A DNA stretch of 64,000 bases from Hofstenia miamia (Eukaryota > Xenacoelomorpha > Acoela). Shown here in pieces: positions 22,512 through 33,901 of the stretch; within the stretch, counting starts at the first letter, position 1; the number at the start of each line of letters is the position of its first letter. The notes beneath the pieces were generated by a model. The model had not been told where the DNA came from. It was given only the letters and a program-made list of their open reading frames with translations, and made no database searches. A program made the position numbers and the translations under genes. The DNA lies in contig SCFE01000012.1 in the NCBI GenBank assembly GCA_004352715.1, positions 2,099,298 to 2,163,297 on the forward strand, in the 5' to 3' direction.

Positions 22512-23102
22512 TCCAATTAAAATTCGCTATAGCCCAAGCTAGTAATTGTAATTATTTTTGTAAATATTTTTTTGCATCGTTTTTGTTCTTTTATTGCATT
22601 GTGATTGACACTATTTAGAGCTGTAAACAGCATTGTATATTGTAAAATGCAACTCTAAATATAGATATTTCACTTCACTTCAATTGCAGTACATATAGAA
22701 CAATTAACCAAGAAATAGGAAAACTTAAGATATAATTTAAGAAAAATGATTATCCAAATTATTTAATAGATTGATATATTAGGAAATAATTAGAAGACAT
22801 TTTAATTAAGAACAAAGGATCAAAAAACAGTCAAACTAATTATGAACATAGTTTTAAGATCGAATATAGAGGACTCCACACTGAAAACATAGTCAAAAAT
22901 CAAAGAAAAATATCAATAATTCAAGAAAAAGTTACAATGAAAAACTAAGAATGAAATTCAAATTGAAATCTACAAATGAATAAACCAATTAGTCTAATAT
23001 AATTTTCCAAATAAGATGCATCTGTGGTGACGATTATATTGGTTTTTCTAGTGGGCAACTATCAAGAAGAATTAACTCACGCATATCCGCTCGAATTGTT
23101 AG

Positions 23103-23137
23103 TACATGGACATCCACGTCGGTGCCTCAGAGGCACC
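23103..23137 (+). repeat. piggyBac left terminal inverted repeat with hairpin
   Basis: 20-bp terminus followed directly by the perfect 7-bp stem palindrome GGTGCCT-cag-AGGCACC (23121-23137). Partner of 24431-24465. Confidence 0.85.
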
Positions 23138-23342
23138 TTCTTTTTAGGTAGGAATGTAAGTAAATCAATACACGCTTTTATGCATCAACACAGTACAATA
23201 ATTATATATGCGGAGCGATCAATACTCCACTCTTCACACTCAGCGTAACAGGTGAATTTCATTGGCCAATATAAAATGACTATAGTAGCATAAAGCATGT
23301 CTTGTATTGTATAATTGTCAGTCTAGTTATCATACATTCACA

Positions 23343-24233
23343 ATGGATTTATCTGACAGTGATAGTAATGAATACTGGTCAGGTGATGATGATGTTAGTG
23401 AAGATGATTCAGTTGAATACCAATCGGGAGAAGAAAGTGATGTGGAGGATATTGACGTAGAAGCTGCTGTAAATACTGCTCCTGATGGCACACAATGGTT
23501 TATTGATGCTCCTAATCTTGGNNNNNNNNNNNNNNNNNNNNNNNNNNNNNNNNNNNNNNNNNNNNNNNNNNNNNNNNNNNNNNNNNNNNNNNNNNNNNNN
23601 NNNNNNNNNNNNNNNNNNNNNNNNNNNNNNNNNNNNNNNNNNNNNNNNNNNNNNNNNNNNNNNNNNNNNNNNNNNNNNNNNNNNNNNNNNNNNNNNNNNN
23701 NNNNNNNNNNNNNNNNNNNNNNNNNNNNNNNNNNNNNNNNNNNNNNNNNNNNNNNNNNNNNNNNNNNNNNNNNNNNNNNNNNNNNNNNNNNNNNNNNNNN
23801 NNNNNNNNNNNNNNNNNNNNNNNNNNNNNNNNNNNNNNNNNNNNNNNNNNNNNNNNNNNNNNNNNNNNNNNNNNNNNNNNNNNNNNNNNNNNNNNNNNNN
23901 NNNNNNNNNNNNNNNNNNNNNNNNNNNNNNNNNNNNNNNNNNNNNNNNNNNNNTCGCCAAGGCGGCAGAAAGTTATTCCTCGAATCTTTGGCAAAAGAGC
24001 TTGTGACATCTACCCTAAGAACAAGAGCTCTTACTGGTCAACGCTCTGTATGGACATCCAGTTCCTCGCCCTCCTCCTGCACCACATCCAAACAATCTCC
24101 GGCAAGTTTGCCATATATGCCCTCCAGCTCGTCGACGTCGAAGTAAACAGCTGTGCAACCTTTGTGGACTTTCCGTTTGTGGTGAGCACAGCGAAGTTCA
24201 ACGCCAGTGTGAATCCTGTCTCAATGAGTGACG
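23343..24233 (+). pseudogene. piggyBac-like transposase, N- and C-terminal parts
   Basis: The N-terminus (from ATG 23343) is a typical acidic leader, MDLSDSDSNEYWSGDDD, ending at DGTQWFIDAPNL before the 432-N gap (23522-23953). After the gap, FLESLAKELVTSTLRTRAL is read. A one-base shift near 24040 then gives the C-terminal cysteine-rich zinc-binding module: CHIC, then CNLCGLSVCGEHSEVQRQC and CESCLNE with stop at 24231-24233. This module is characteristic of piggyBac transposases. The catalytic DDD core would be in the gap and cannot be judged. Frameshift suggests it is inactive. Confidence 0.8.
23522..23953. other. Scaffold gap inside piggyBac transposase
   Basis: 432 Ns; all frames drawn through it are artefacts. 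Confidence 0.99.
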
Positions 24234-24430
24234 TTATGTATTTGGAACTAAAATATGTGCATAGTAACTGCCATGATTTTATTTTTGTGTTTGACATGTG
24301 ACTCCTTATTTTTTATATAATTATATATAATTATCATGAATATGTTTCAATATGTATTAAATATGTTCTCATAAACGTTCACGCATTTTAAATGTTATTT
24401 TAAAGTAAAATTTAAAATAATAAATCAAGC

Positions 24431-24465
24431 GGTGCCTTTGATGCACCGACGTGGATGTGTGCGTG
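24431..24465 (-). repeat. piggyBac right terminal inverted repeat
   Basis: Reverse complement of the left end with about 5 mismatches; the inner palindrome is partly decayed (GGTGCCTttgATGCACC). Confidence 0.85.
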
Positions 24466-24668
24466 TTAAAGATCATGAGACCAGTTCTAGTATATCTAGT
24501 CATCTAATTACATGCGGAATAAATTTTCAAACAAAAATATTACACCAGCCATCAAGATCAAGCTATTTAAAAAATTTAGAGAGTACTTTTATAAAATCCT
24601 TGAAACCAATTGTGAGCACCAAAGAAGACTATATTTATAAATTAAACTTACCACTTTTTAAAATTTAG

Positions 24669-25189
24669 AAAATTATAAGTATGATTGTAATATCTAGTAA
24701 ATTTAGAGGGAATAATTTGTAAAGAAAATTTGACGATGACTTTGTAAGTGAAAATATATCTGCATGTTCTTACTAAGTTAATGTTATGCCTTCAATATAC
24801 AAAAAACGCTGAATTCGGTGGTGGAGGCATAATATATTTTTGTGTTATCAAACTGTACAGTACATTCAACGACTAATACTATAAAAATGTACTAAACAGG
24901 ATAATGCTTCTCGGTACCAGATTATATATTTGCGTAAGATTCTCAGCTGTAAATGAGAACAATTTTAGTGAATCTTTAAAATTTGGCAATTATCTTAGGC
25001 TATTCAATAGATTGCTATTGCAATAATTGCAATTTTAATTAGGTGTTATTAGCTAAGGCCTTTGTCTGCAAACATAAAGTAGAACCAATATTTAGCAAAA
25101 ACGTATGTATGTATTTTTATGTAATACCCTAGATTTCATCAAATTTGTTATAATCTTGTTCAATATATAACTCTGAGAGTGCCTAAAGG
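24669..25189. other. Non-coding spacer
   Basis: AT-rich, no gene; the first part is probably Penelope 3' UTR. Confidence 0.4.
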
Positions 25190-25870
25190 TGGTCCAACGT
25201 CGTAAACAACATTTACTACCTACACTGATCACCTAACCTCAATTGCTTTTGCAATACTCTAAGGACATGAATCTCTCTCTCAATGCTGATAAATAGGTTG
25301 AAATAATTTTTCATAGAAAGCGCCTAATTTTGATCGTATTCTTGGTCAAATTTATCAATACTCATATCAGTATTGATAACAAAACTATTCCCATTAAAGA
25401 AACTGTCAAATATCTTCTACTTAGTATTGACAGTGATCTCTCTTGGAAAAGTTATGTAAATACTATCTTTAGATGGGTCAATTATATTCTTCATGCAACC
25501 TCTTCAATAGATATCTCTTCTTGATCAACAAAAACAGCATACCATTTTATACACCTACATTCTTCTTCCCCACTACCTTTAATTGGTAATATCATTGCAG
25601 GTAGTATTAAATTAATATACATCATTAAACAACGTCGCCCACTTACTTAGGAGAAAAATAGCCAAAAATCGTTTATTGATCTTGTAAAGAAAATCGATTC
25701 TACTTGCACACATTCTTTGTATCATGAACTGATCTCATACCAGAGCTCTACTATAACTCGTCGTAGCTTACACGAGTTCATCAGACTAATACATGTAGTT
25801 ACACCTATTACGTTATCAGATTCCCTGTCAAAAGTGAAATTCCGCCATTTTTTGAAAGGAATCTTATTTG
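25190..25870 (+). pseudogene. Non-LTR RT fragment of a separate family
   Basis: Plus-strand blocks: RVPKGGPTS (decayed GVPQGS), then MNLSLNADK and EIIFHRKR, VKYLLLSIDSDLSWKSYVN (25330-25524), and a C-terminal part SLYHELISYQSSTITRRSLH with SDSLSKVKFRHFLKGIL (25717-25870). These match the palm end, thumb and tail of a non-LTR retrotransposon RT, but the wording differs from the CR1-like copies, so it is another clade. Several stops; the catalytic YADD box is not visible. Confidence 0.6.
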
Positions 25871-26013
25871 TGATATTTTTTATGTTTTATTTATATTTAC
25901 AGTATTTGTATATATATATATATATAAATATATTATACATATATAACTTATTTAAAATATATTTGAGAAACTGTCCATCTAAGGTTTAATGTATTTTTAA
26001 AGTCCACAAATAA

Positions 26014-26904
26014 TTAATGAAGAATTTTACAAAATAATATAGCAATATACTCAATAAACAATAATATCACTATGAAACTGAAAAACAAAGAAACTAGTTT
26101 AGGGGAAATGTTTGCCATCATGGTGTGCAAATAAATGTAGCCATCATGATGTGTAATAAATTTCGCCGAATTTAATGAAATGTCGTAGGTACCAAATAGA
26201 AAGAATAAAATAGCAGCACATTGAATGAGAATCCAAGAAAATTTTCTTCTGTTCTCTCCAATATATGTGACTAATGTAATTGCTTTATAAATCGCAACGA
26301 CAGTAAATATTGGTTGTAATATTTCTTTGCAACATTCAAAAGACATAACATTTATTGCTAAAAAGTATGCAGAATATATGAAGTTTTGTAAAATTTGAAC
26401 ATATAATTGCATTTGGACATTCAATGAAAATATATAGAAAATCAATCCACAGATAATATAAAAGAATGCAACCAAAGCGAAAATACTGTACACTTCGCAT
26501 TTTTTCACAACATAGCAACACTTGCTAATAGTGCACCAAGTAGCAACATCATCACAATCATGGAGAAATATCATTTGATGCGCTTTTTTTCTAAGAAGTC
26601 TTTCTGCCTCTGCAATAATCTCTTCTTGTTTATTACTAGCATAATACAAGAACTTTTGCAGATGAATAAGTTGTAAGAAATTATAACGATTTTTCTTGAT
26701 GCATTTATGCATTCCGTTAACATCATATAGCTCAATTAAAGTTACAGTGCTCAAAGGAAGATCAACGTCTTGCACTATGGCATGGTGGAGATGGTGGTTT
26801 TGAAAAAACATCACGTGATCTGCTCTTCTTAAATTCCATATGGAAGACACTTCGCATCTTATTCTAGGTAGAAAATTGGTTGCCGCAATTCCATTTGTAG
26901 TCAT
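26014..26904 (-). CDS. Unrecognised multi-pass membrane protein, 296 aa
   Basis: The longest gap-free open frame in the window. ATG at 26904, stop at 26014, no internal stop. The N-terminal about 135 residues are soluble and mixed-charge, with a helical, basic segment (KQEEIIAEAERLLRKKAHQ, about 92-110) and several Cys (CCYVVKKC, about 129-136). Then come about five hydrophobic segments: 139-160, 168-188, 196-215, 223-240 and 268-291. No signal peptide is evident. The frame is surrounded by retroelement debris but resembles none of it. It could be an intronless gene, a retrocopy, or one exon of a larger channel or receptor; a TRP-like membrane region is possible but not supported by any motif I can name. 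Base composition is as AT-rich as its surroundings. Confidence 0.5.
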   Translation of the reverse strand: MTTNGIAATNFLPRIRCEVSSIWNLRRADHVMFFQNHHLHHAIVQDVDLPLSTVTLIELYDVNGMHKCIKKNRYNFLQLIHLQKFLYYASNKQEEIIAEAERLLRKKAHQMIFLHDCDDVATWCTISKCCYVVKKCEVYSIFALVAFFYIICGLIFYIFSLNVQMQLYVQILQNFIYSAYFLAINVMSFECCKEILQPIFTVVAIYKAITLVTYIGENRRKFSWILIQCAAILFFLFGTYDISLNSAKFITHHDGYIYLHTMMANISPKLVSLFFSFIVILLFIEYIAILFCKILH

Positions 26905-27099
26905 GAAGGGACACCTCCTTGCTTCGTGATATGAAAATGCGTTAATAAATTGATATGCATAAATTTGTTTTCATGACAGCATCATACTGTACATTTGCTG
27001 TTATTGGCTGTAAATTTGCTCATATCTAAATATAAAATGAGCTTGTGTGTAATTAATACCTGATGGGATGAATTAAGCAAGAAACATCTATATGAGTAT
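26905..27099. other. Upstream flank of membrane-protein ORF
   Basis: The divergent interval between the minus-strand ORF and a sense CR1-like relic. No clear promoter element. Confidence 0.4.
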
Positions 27100-28430
27100 G
27101 ACAACAATTGTCCACTCATTTAAGCAAAAATATCACGTACTGCACTTATTTAATTATATATTTTTGCAATTTTGACAATTATAATTATATAAGTATTCAC
27201 TTTAATTCTAATGATGTTCAACCTATAGCCCCAACTTTCGCCTTCAGATTGGTGGCTAAGTTTGAAATTTTCAAAATTATTCAATCTAGTCGTCTAATGA
27301 TTGCCACTTAGTACCTAAAAATTCCCCACATGTATCAGCTTAACCGCTTTGTTACACAATAAATGCTTGTATGAGACATTCTTTCTTTCCTGGTCAATAT
27401 AATTTGACAAATATTTCTCCTATATATATATAAAAAGGATGTTCCAAAACATTGCTTAAATTATAGACCTATCTTTATTGTATCACCAATTATATTGATT
27501 TTGAATGACTTCTTTTAATCAAACTAATGTACACTTATGTAAGCATAATCTGTACTCTTAAAATCAATATGGTTTTTGTAAATATATCGTGTACTGATGA
27601 TGCTCTGTTAACAACTACAGTAAATATGGAGAAATAGCATAAATGGTGATGAATTTTCAGTAGTTGCATACTTAGATTTATCAAAAGCTCTATCAAACCA
27701 CGAATTTTTAGTTAAAAATATAACTCTTCATGTCAAACAAAAGTCCAAATCTAGTATAATCGTCGACCAAGAGTTCAACTAAATGGAATTCTATGTGACT
27801 GGATGTTTATCAAAAGTAGTATTCTACAAGGAAAAAATTTATGACTTTTGCTATTCAAATATATATAAACAATTTGAGCAATCAAACCACATGTAATGTC
27901 ATGACGATACTATCTTATTTAGTACAAAATAGTGTCCTGAAATTGCTATAAAAGTCCTCAAAGCACATTGAATCAATAATAGCAATCTTACTACTTAAAT
28001 TTAAAAATTTTATGAAATTTTTCAGAAAATTGATTTTAGGAGGTTGAACTGCACCTCTCTCACATACTCCGCCGCTGTACCTATATAGTACAAGTTAAGT
28101 CACTTAAATATCTAGTTATAATTTGTTATTCTCAACTTAATTTGCAAAGCAAATAAGTAATGATTAAGTAAATTGCTATTTCAATTAAAGCTCTAAGCAA
28201 TATATCAACACAACTTCCAAACACAGCAAAAATTCAGTTAATTCACACAATAATTCTAAGAAACTTTAATTATGAAAACCTACTATATACCGACGTAAAT
28301 GAAAAACATTTGACAAAATTCATTCTACAAATAAACCGGAATATAAAAATAACAGCTAATAATTTATATAACAGGAATGCAGAAATCAGCAAAATATAAA
28401 AACTTTTTGTATTTCACAGTATATAATTCA
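27100..28430 (+). pseudogene. CR1-like ORF2 relic, heavily decayed
   Basis: A degraded sense copy colinear with the 20.9-22.2 kb copy. NSNDVQPIAPTFAFRLVAK (linker) is followed by a fingers trace (NYRPIFIVSPI), SKAL, a damaged QG block near 27840, and a thumb with AISIKALSNIS and the tail FNYENLLYTDVNEKHLTK up to about 28400. Stops throughout. More diverged than the other copies, hence an older insertion. Confidence 0.7.
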
Positions 28431-28721
28431 TGGTACTCCTGCCTTTTTTCAAATTGAAAAGCTGTGTGATGTTAGCTATTTTAGATTAACTTACTAATTA
28501 CCTTGAGGACATTCCATCATAAAAGGCTGGGATGGAAACATTTTGAAGATATCAGTGGTTTGCCTCAAACTAGCAGCAGCAGTAGCATAATCATACTGGA
28601 TATTAGTTAATTTGCTAACAACTGCAGAAAACTCTCCATGAGGTTTCTATGGAACTTCTTATTCTCTAAGTTTAAATGAATTCTATATATTGCTATATTT
28701 AATATTTAGATTCTTTTAATC
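28431..28721. other. Non-coding spacer
   Basis: No gene or repeat recognised. Confidence 0.4.
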
Positions 28722-29016
28722 ATTACGTTCAGGCCTGTGGCTCGCATTTGCAAGTTAGGGGGCCATGGCCCATCAAAGTTCAATAAATTAATCATAGTTT
28801 TACTCATATAAAATAGTTTGGCACTTTTTCATTGAATTTTTTTAATAAAATGGCATTAGTATTTTATATATTTTAATTAAAATATATTCACTCTAACTTA
28901 GGTACAGAATATTAGAATTAATACTATGGAATTTTGTATCCAGGATGCTGGGAGGAAGAGGGGCAATTGACCCAACAGGGAGGATCATGCCCCTTAGCCC
29001 CGGCCCTGATTACGTT
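28722..29016. mobile_element. hAT-type MITE with perfect 8-bp target duplication
   Basis: A 279-bp non-coding element (28730-29008) bounded by ATTACGTT at 28722-28729 and again at 29009-29016. Its ends, caggcctgtggct and (reverse strand) cagggccggggct, match at 10 of 13 positions and start with CAGG, as hAT termini often do. It is GC-rich near both ends (ggggccatggccc; aggatcatgcccc) against an AT-rich interior. No transposase, so non-autonomous. Confidence 0.85.
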
Positions 29017-31499
29017 AAAGCATAAATTATAGTATTATTGCCAAATTTGTGGAATTTATTAATTTATTGTTAGTTAAATTGAATAATGTGATGGCAAGAT
29101 GCTGCATTCCAGTGTAGAACCATTACATTCAGAGCCCATCCAAAAATTGTGTAGTCTCCTACTTTGCATCTCATTGACATTCTACCTATTTGAAGTATTT
29201 AAATATGACAAGAATTTATGCAGAGCTTTTCCAAAATAGAGTAAAATGGCAGAATCCAAATTTCAGAAATGAATTCCCCAGCCAACATGAATTATGCTAA
29301 AAATTTTGAATTTATTTTTCCTTCATTGTAAGGTTTTCTCTTGGATTTTCAGAGACAATAAATCTAAAAAAAGCTAAAATAAATTTTCAAAACTGATAAG
29401 AAATATTGTCATGCAATAATAATTCAACGAGCAAAATTCAATAGATTGCTTAATCTACGCCAAAACTATTTGCATGTGATAAATTACAATTTCATAGAAA
29501 TTCTGTTTAGTTCGCAATAATCATCTTCAATGTACTACACAAATTTATTATTATTAATCATATTATAATACACAAACTTATTATAACATGAATTAAACAA
29601 TTATTTCATTTTATTGATGGGAATATTTAATTTTCGAATAAATCCATAGAAGGAGTTTAAATCGTTTGCATGCACTAGTCCTAGCTTAATTTTTTAAAAA
29701 GGTAAGCATATTTACCTAAAATCAATATGTCATTTCTCCATAAATCTTCTGTAGTTTCCCTTGAAATCAGACAACATGTGAACACAGAAAACGTTGAAAT
29801 GATCCGATGAATTCTTGCAGATATTTTTGTGTATATTGGCATTTTTATATTAATTTATATACGATTTCTTTTAATAGTTAGTTTTTGAATCCAATTGATT
29901 TCCCTACTTATATATTTTTTTTTCAGTATCAGAAATTTGATTAATAATTTCAGAAGTGCTAGCCAAGAACCTGTATTACACAGGGTGCATATAAATGTTC
30001 CAACCTGCTAGGTTAATTGCTAAAACTGAATTCATGACCGCTTGATATATCTGTCTAACTCAAAACAATTTCTTGAAAACAATTAACAATTGCGCACCTC
30101 ATGTCTTCAATTTACACTAATAAACTATAGGTGCAATCGATTGAGAAAATATGTCATTTGCTTGAGATATCTCCAGATTTATAGAGCAATGCGATTTGAA
30201 CTATAAAATACTTTCAAGCCATAAATGCTCTTTAATCTAAAAAAATTTGCATTGAATATTATATAGAGCTTCCCCATTTAATTTTGCTCTAATAATCGGG
30301 CATTTCATTATGTACACTAATTTACAGAATATCACAATCATTAATTAGTGAATCCATCAATTTATGAACTTATCATGTTGAAAACAAAATCATGTGTCCA
30401 ACCCGGGTACTTGCGAACATTGTAATAAAGACTAATCGTTTGTTCATTTTCCTTTTTTCTTCTATACAGTTTCTGGTAAATTGTACCCATTGATATACAT
30501 TAAAGATATCAAGAATAGAGAAAATTTACCTTTACTCCTATATAGCCAATATGAAATGTTGTGAGTTAACTGATGAATTTAGCTGGTTTCAATATGACTG
30601 TATTGGGAATAGTAATTACTGCATTTTATGCACCAATCCTTGTAAATTCTCACATTTATGGTAATGGGTTAAGTGCAAAACCAGGTTACACATCATAAAA
30701 CCAAATACTCTTCATGATGACTTTTTTCATACCAGAGTGTATGTTGATTTTGAGTTAGATCGTTGACATAATTGTCGTCCAATATTGAGGAAATTTCCAA
30801 AATTCTACCTAATATTGCAATTGGTATTTCTGTACATCATTCAGGGTAGTTACTGATCAACCCGTCTCGACAGTAAGGTCAAAAATTCGGCGAATGGGGT
30901 CAGGTCAGGTGCGGTTATTCATAATTGTCAGGGATAAACAAACATTAACAGATTTAAGGAACAGTTTAAGAAGTAAAACCCTTCAATCTTTGAAATTCTT
31001 AAAAACTAATTGAGTTAATTGTACTTGTATTTTTTATTGATTTTGTCTTGTTTTCAATGATGCTTTTCTGTTATAGCATTTTTGTGTGTATTTTACTAGT
31101 AATCGTTTCTTATTGGCTTGGAGTACGGATCATTGCTAGACAGGTCGAGTCAGGTCGCAATTTAAAAATGGAATGAGCATAAAAATATTTGCAGATTTTA
31201 TGTGTATTTAAATGAATTTGTTTGCTTCTATAATTTATGTCACTTGATTATTTAAAGTCAAATTTCAAAATTTAGGGTATGGCTCATACTAATGCCCTTT
31301 CCGTACCCATGAAAATAGGCCTGTTGGTTCGTTTTTGCCCAGATGCTAAGCCGTAGCTAAATGGTGCTTTACTAAAATTACTTGATACAACAAGAAAATC
31401 TTCAACGGTGCTATTAACATCAACATATATTGTAATTCTCATTTACATATACATGTATTAAGTTTCCAAACTTATTCAGAATATAAATAATGCAACTTC
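29017..31499. other. 2.5 kb without recognised genes
   Basis: AT-rich. At about 30865-30905 and 31130-31160 short GGTCAGGTC / GGTCGAGTCAGGTCG phrases occur about 260 bp apart and may be remnants of a small element with repeated subterminal motifs. A phrase acacagggtgcata at about 29976 resembles a mariner terminus. No coding signal. Confidence 0.45.
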
Positions 31500-31599
31500 C
31501 TTCATATAAGCTTAGTTATCACTGTAAATCTTTCTTGGTTACATTTATAAACTTAATATAAATTAATAAACATTTTTTACATATTGTTCTTGAGTTTTA

Positions 31600-32815
31600 C
31601 ATCTTATTCTATAATTAGTCAGATAATTGATATTTTTCTTACAATCATGTTTTTCAGCTTCTTCTTAAATATTTTTCACTTCTTGTACTGGAATCCAATT
31701 TGTTCCATATTGAATAATTTAGGAATCCGTTTTTCATTACTTTTCTATTATACATAGTTGTACCAAATGTAATTGTTCTTTGATGTGGATTATTAGAAAT
31801 ATTCGATTTTCTTTTCCTAAATATCGATAAACATCCAATATTTTAAAGAGCTTCTAATGATTTCAGATGATATTATACACATTATTTCTTTTCGATTTTC
31901 GTGTCTAATTATGTTTATACCCCATTCAAATACTTTCTCTAATTTCGATTTTGCTTTTTTCTTTAAGTTCGTTTATAAACAAGATGAGTACAAGAAATGG
32001 GATAGAACAATTGATCAAAAAGTATTACCCTCCATTCTATGGGCTTAAATTTTCTAATTTTTTTAATTGATCTTATACCATACGCTTTTTAATTGATCTT
32101 ATACCATACGCTATTTTCTTTATGATGTTGTTTGCCTTGTCTTCAAAATTCAATTTATTATCAATTACTACTCCCAAATATTTCATTTTTAGTGATTCCT
32201 GAATGACGTTGTTAAATATCTTAATACTTTCTAATATTGATTCATTTCTTCTATTCTTAATTACCATAAATATAGTTTTTCAATATTTAGTTTTAACAAA
32301 TTATTATTTAAGAATGATTGCAATTTTTCAACATTTTCCTGTAAATTTAAAATATCATTACAATAAATAAGAGTATCATCTGCAAATTGTACATGATTAC
32401 TATTAATGTGCTGATCCATATCATTTACATATAACTTAAATAGTAATGGACCCAGTACTGATCCTTGTGGTACTCCATGGTTTATTTCTAATGAATTTGA
32501 TATTTCTTCGTTGAGTTTCACATACTGATATCTATTACTGAAATAACTATTTAATATTTCTATTAATGAATCGCCAAAATTATAAATCTGCTTTAACTTT
32601 TCCAATAAAATAGAATGGTTTATTGAATTAAATGCCTTTGAAATATCTAATGATGCTATATATATTTTTTCATTCCTATCTAATTTTGAGCTCCAATCTT
32701 CAACAGCATAAAGTAAGGCATCATTTGTAGAGGTATCTTTTTGAAATCTAAACTGATGTTTTGATATTAATTCATTTTGTTAAAACTGAAACTGGTCGGT
32801 CATTTTCTGCAAGAT
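31600..32815 (-). pseudogene. ORF2 3' part: RT palm, thumb, tail
   Basis: From 32815 down: EKILQKMTDQF, then HQFRFQKDTSTNDALLYAVE, IASLDISKAFNSINHSILLE, GVPQGSVLGPLLFKLYVNDM, and the catalytic box FADDTLIY (32261-32605). The thumb KYLGVVIDNKLNFEDK (32073-32267) and a basic C-terminal tail to about 31600 follow. The palm segment is unusually well kept for this window, with few breaks. A 26-bp direct tandem duplication (atcttataccatacgc repeated near 32077 and 32095) disrupts the thumb. Confidence 0.8.
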
Positions 32816-32839
32816 CTTTTCTTCTTTTCTTATATTATT

Positions 32840-33901
32840 ATGGACGTCGTTGAGAACGGTCGGATTTCGCGTTCTCTTCGCAAAGTTGTAATTAATGACG
32901 TATTCGCTGGTGCTACAACACTGGACGCGGCATCTGCTTTCATTGAGAATAAAAAAGACGCCGGTACATCAAATGTTTTGCCCACTCGATCAAAGTAATT
33001 CTTCTGAAGCTCTTCTATTTTTTTAATCAGTGCATTCAAGATTTTAAAGACATCTCTACTGAAACAGAAGCCACTCATACTTCTCATATATCTTCATCAG
33101 AATCAGAATTTTCAAACGAAACAGAAATCTCTCCTTCTTGTCACCTGCAATAAAATCTAAAGATTCCGAAGTGCAGCAATCATCCGCATCAACATCCGCC
33201 ACTTCCAACACATCATCAGAAAAACAGACTACGTACATCAAACGCATCAAACCAAATTCTACAACACTCGTTCTTGGAAGCTCGATTCTCAAATCTGCTA
33301 GATCACATAATCTCCTCTTCAATCAAACTACAACAGTTCACAGCTATCTAGGACACAGCACTAAAGAGCTCAACGAAAAAGTAAAAAATTACATACCACA
33401 ACGCCTTCAAAACATCGTCATTAACACAGGCCTCATTGATTCCTTGAACAATCCTCGACAGTTTCACCAATCTCTACATCAACTTACCACCTCATTTCGT
33501 CAAAAGTTCTCACCTCTTCATATTCATCTTGCCGAAGTTACACCAGACTCTTCATACGATTTCCTAAAGAAGAACCACTCCATTCAAGAATGTAACAAAA
33601 TCATAATTCTCCAAGTATTCATATAATTCAAGTCTCTTCAAACTTTTTGATCAATCACAGCACAATAGATGTTGAACTCTTCGCAAAGGATGGCATTCAT
33701 TTATCTCGAAAAGGTCTATCTACACTAATCTCTCATCTCAAGTCACATTTCAGGCCCACTTCTCAGCGTTCTCCTTCTATTGACTCATCTCGTTCGTATG
33801 CTTCAGTAGCTTCGAAAGGTATGTCATTCCTAACTCCTGAAAACTTGCAACGCATCACACAATCAGTCGTATTGAGTCTTCTACAACACTGCAATGATTA
33901 G
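32840..33901 (+). pseudogene. ORF1 with SGNH/esterase-like domain (second family)
   Basis: Starts at ATG 32840 (MDVVENGRISRSLRKVV) and changes frame near 33000. It resumes as a Ser/Thr-rich linker (33138 on), then TTLVLGSSILKSARSHN (nucleophile block, GSS for GDS), VHSYLGHSTKELNEKV (oxyanion-Gly block), and VINTGLIDSL (for the GxND block). After a break near 33625 come DGIHLSRKGLSTLISHL (Asp-x-x-His block) and a C-terminal tail to 33901. The four blocks in order are those of the SGNH hydrolase domain of CR1-type ORF1. The DGIH dyad survives while GDS and GxND are altered. Sits directly upstream of ORF2, as expected. Confidence 0.7.

Larger units (their letters stand above)
19880..22685 (+). 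mobile_element. Sense CR1-like retrotransposon with esterase-type ORF1
   Basis: Longest sense CR1-like copy. ORF1 remnant at 19935-20455; ORF2 remnant with a trace of endonuclease then RT at 20456-22511. The 3' UTR contains tagcccaagctagtaattg, and the element ends near 22680 in a short TTCACTTCACTTCA tail. CR1/L2-type elements often end in short tandem repeats instead of poly(A). The element starts right after the hAT right terminus at 19854. A large internal deletion joins ORF1 directly to the end of the endonuclease domain near 20460. Confidence 0.8.
23099..24469 (+). mobile_element. piggyBac-type transposon with TTAA target site
   Basis: Inverted termini tacatggacatccacgtcgg (23103) and, on the reverse strand, cacgcacacatccacgtcgg (from 24465) are flanked by TTAG (23099-23102) and TTAA (24466-24469), the duplicated TTAA with one change. 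Just inside each end is a hairpin-like motif: GGTGCCTcagAGGCACC at left, ggtgcctttgatgcacc at right. The interior encodes N- and C-terminal piggyBac transposase pieces around a 432-N gap. The apparent 1.36 kb is shorter than an autonomous element, so the gap is mis-sized or the element is internally deleted. Confidence 0.85.
22730..24668 (+). pseudogene. Penelope-like element split by a piggyBac insertion
   Basis: The left part (22735-23102) holds a linker homologous to 16231-16400 (KNSQTNYEHSFKIEYRGL) and the first half of a GIY-YIG domain (RCICGDDYIGFSSGQLSRRI). The right part (24466-24668) continues the same domain in frame: KDHETSSSISSHLITCGINF and a lysine-rich end with a stop at 24668. 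Removing the piggyBac and one TTAA joins the halves without a frameshift. 5' truncated; an in-frame stop in the linker shows it was already, or has since become, non-functional. Confidence 0.8.

Noticed and set aside
33138-33901. Host gene with Ser/Thr-rich linker
   Set aside because: Block order GSS..., G, GLID, DGIH matches the esterase-type ORF1 of CR1-like elements, and an endonuclease/RT frame follows.
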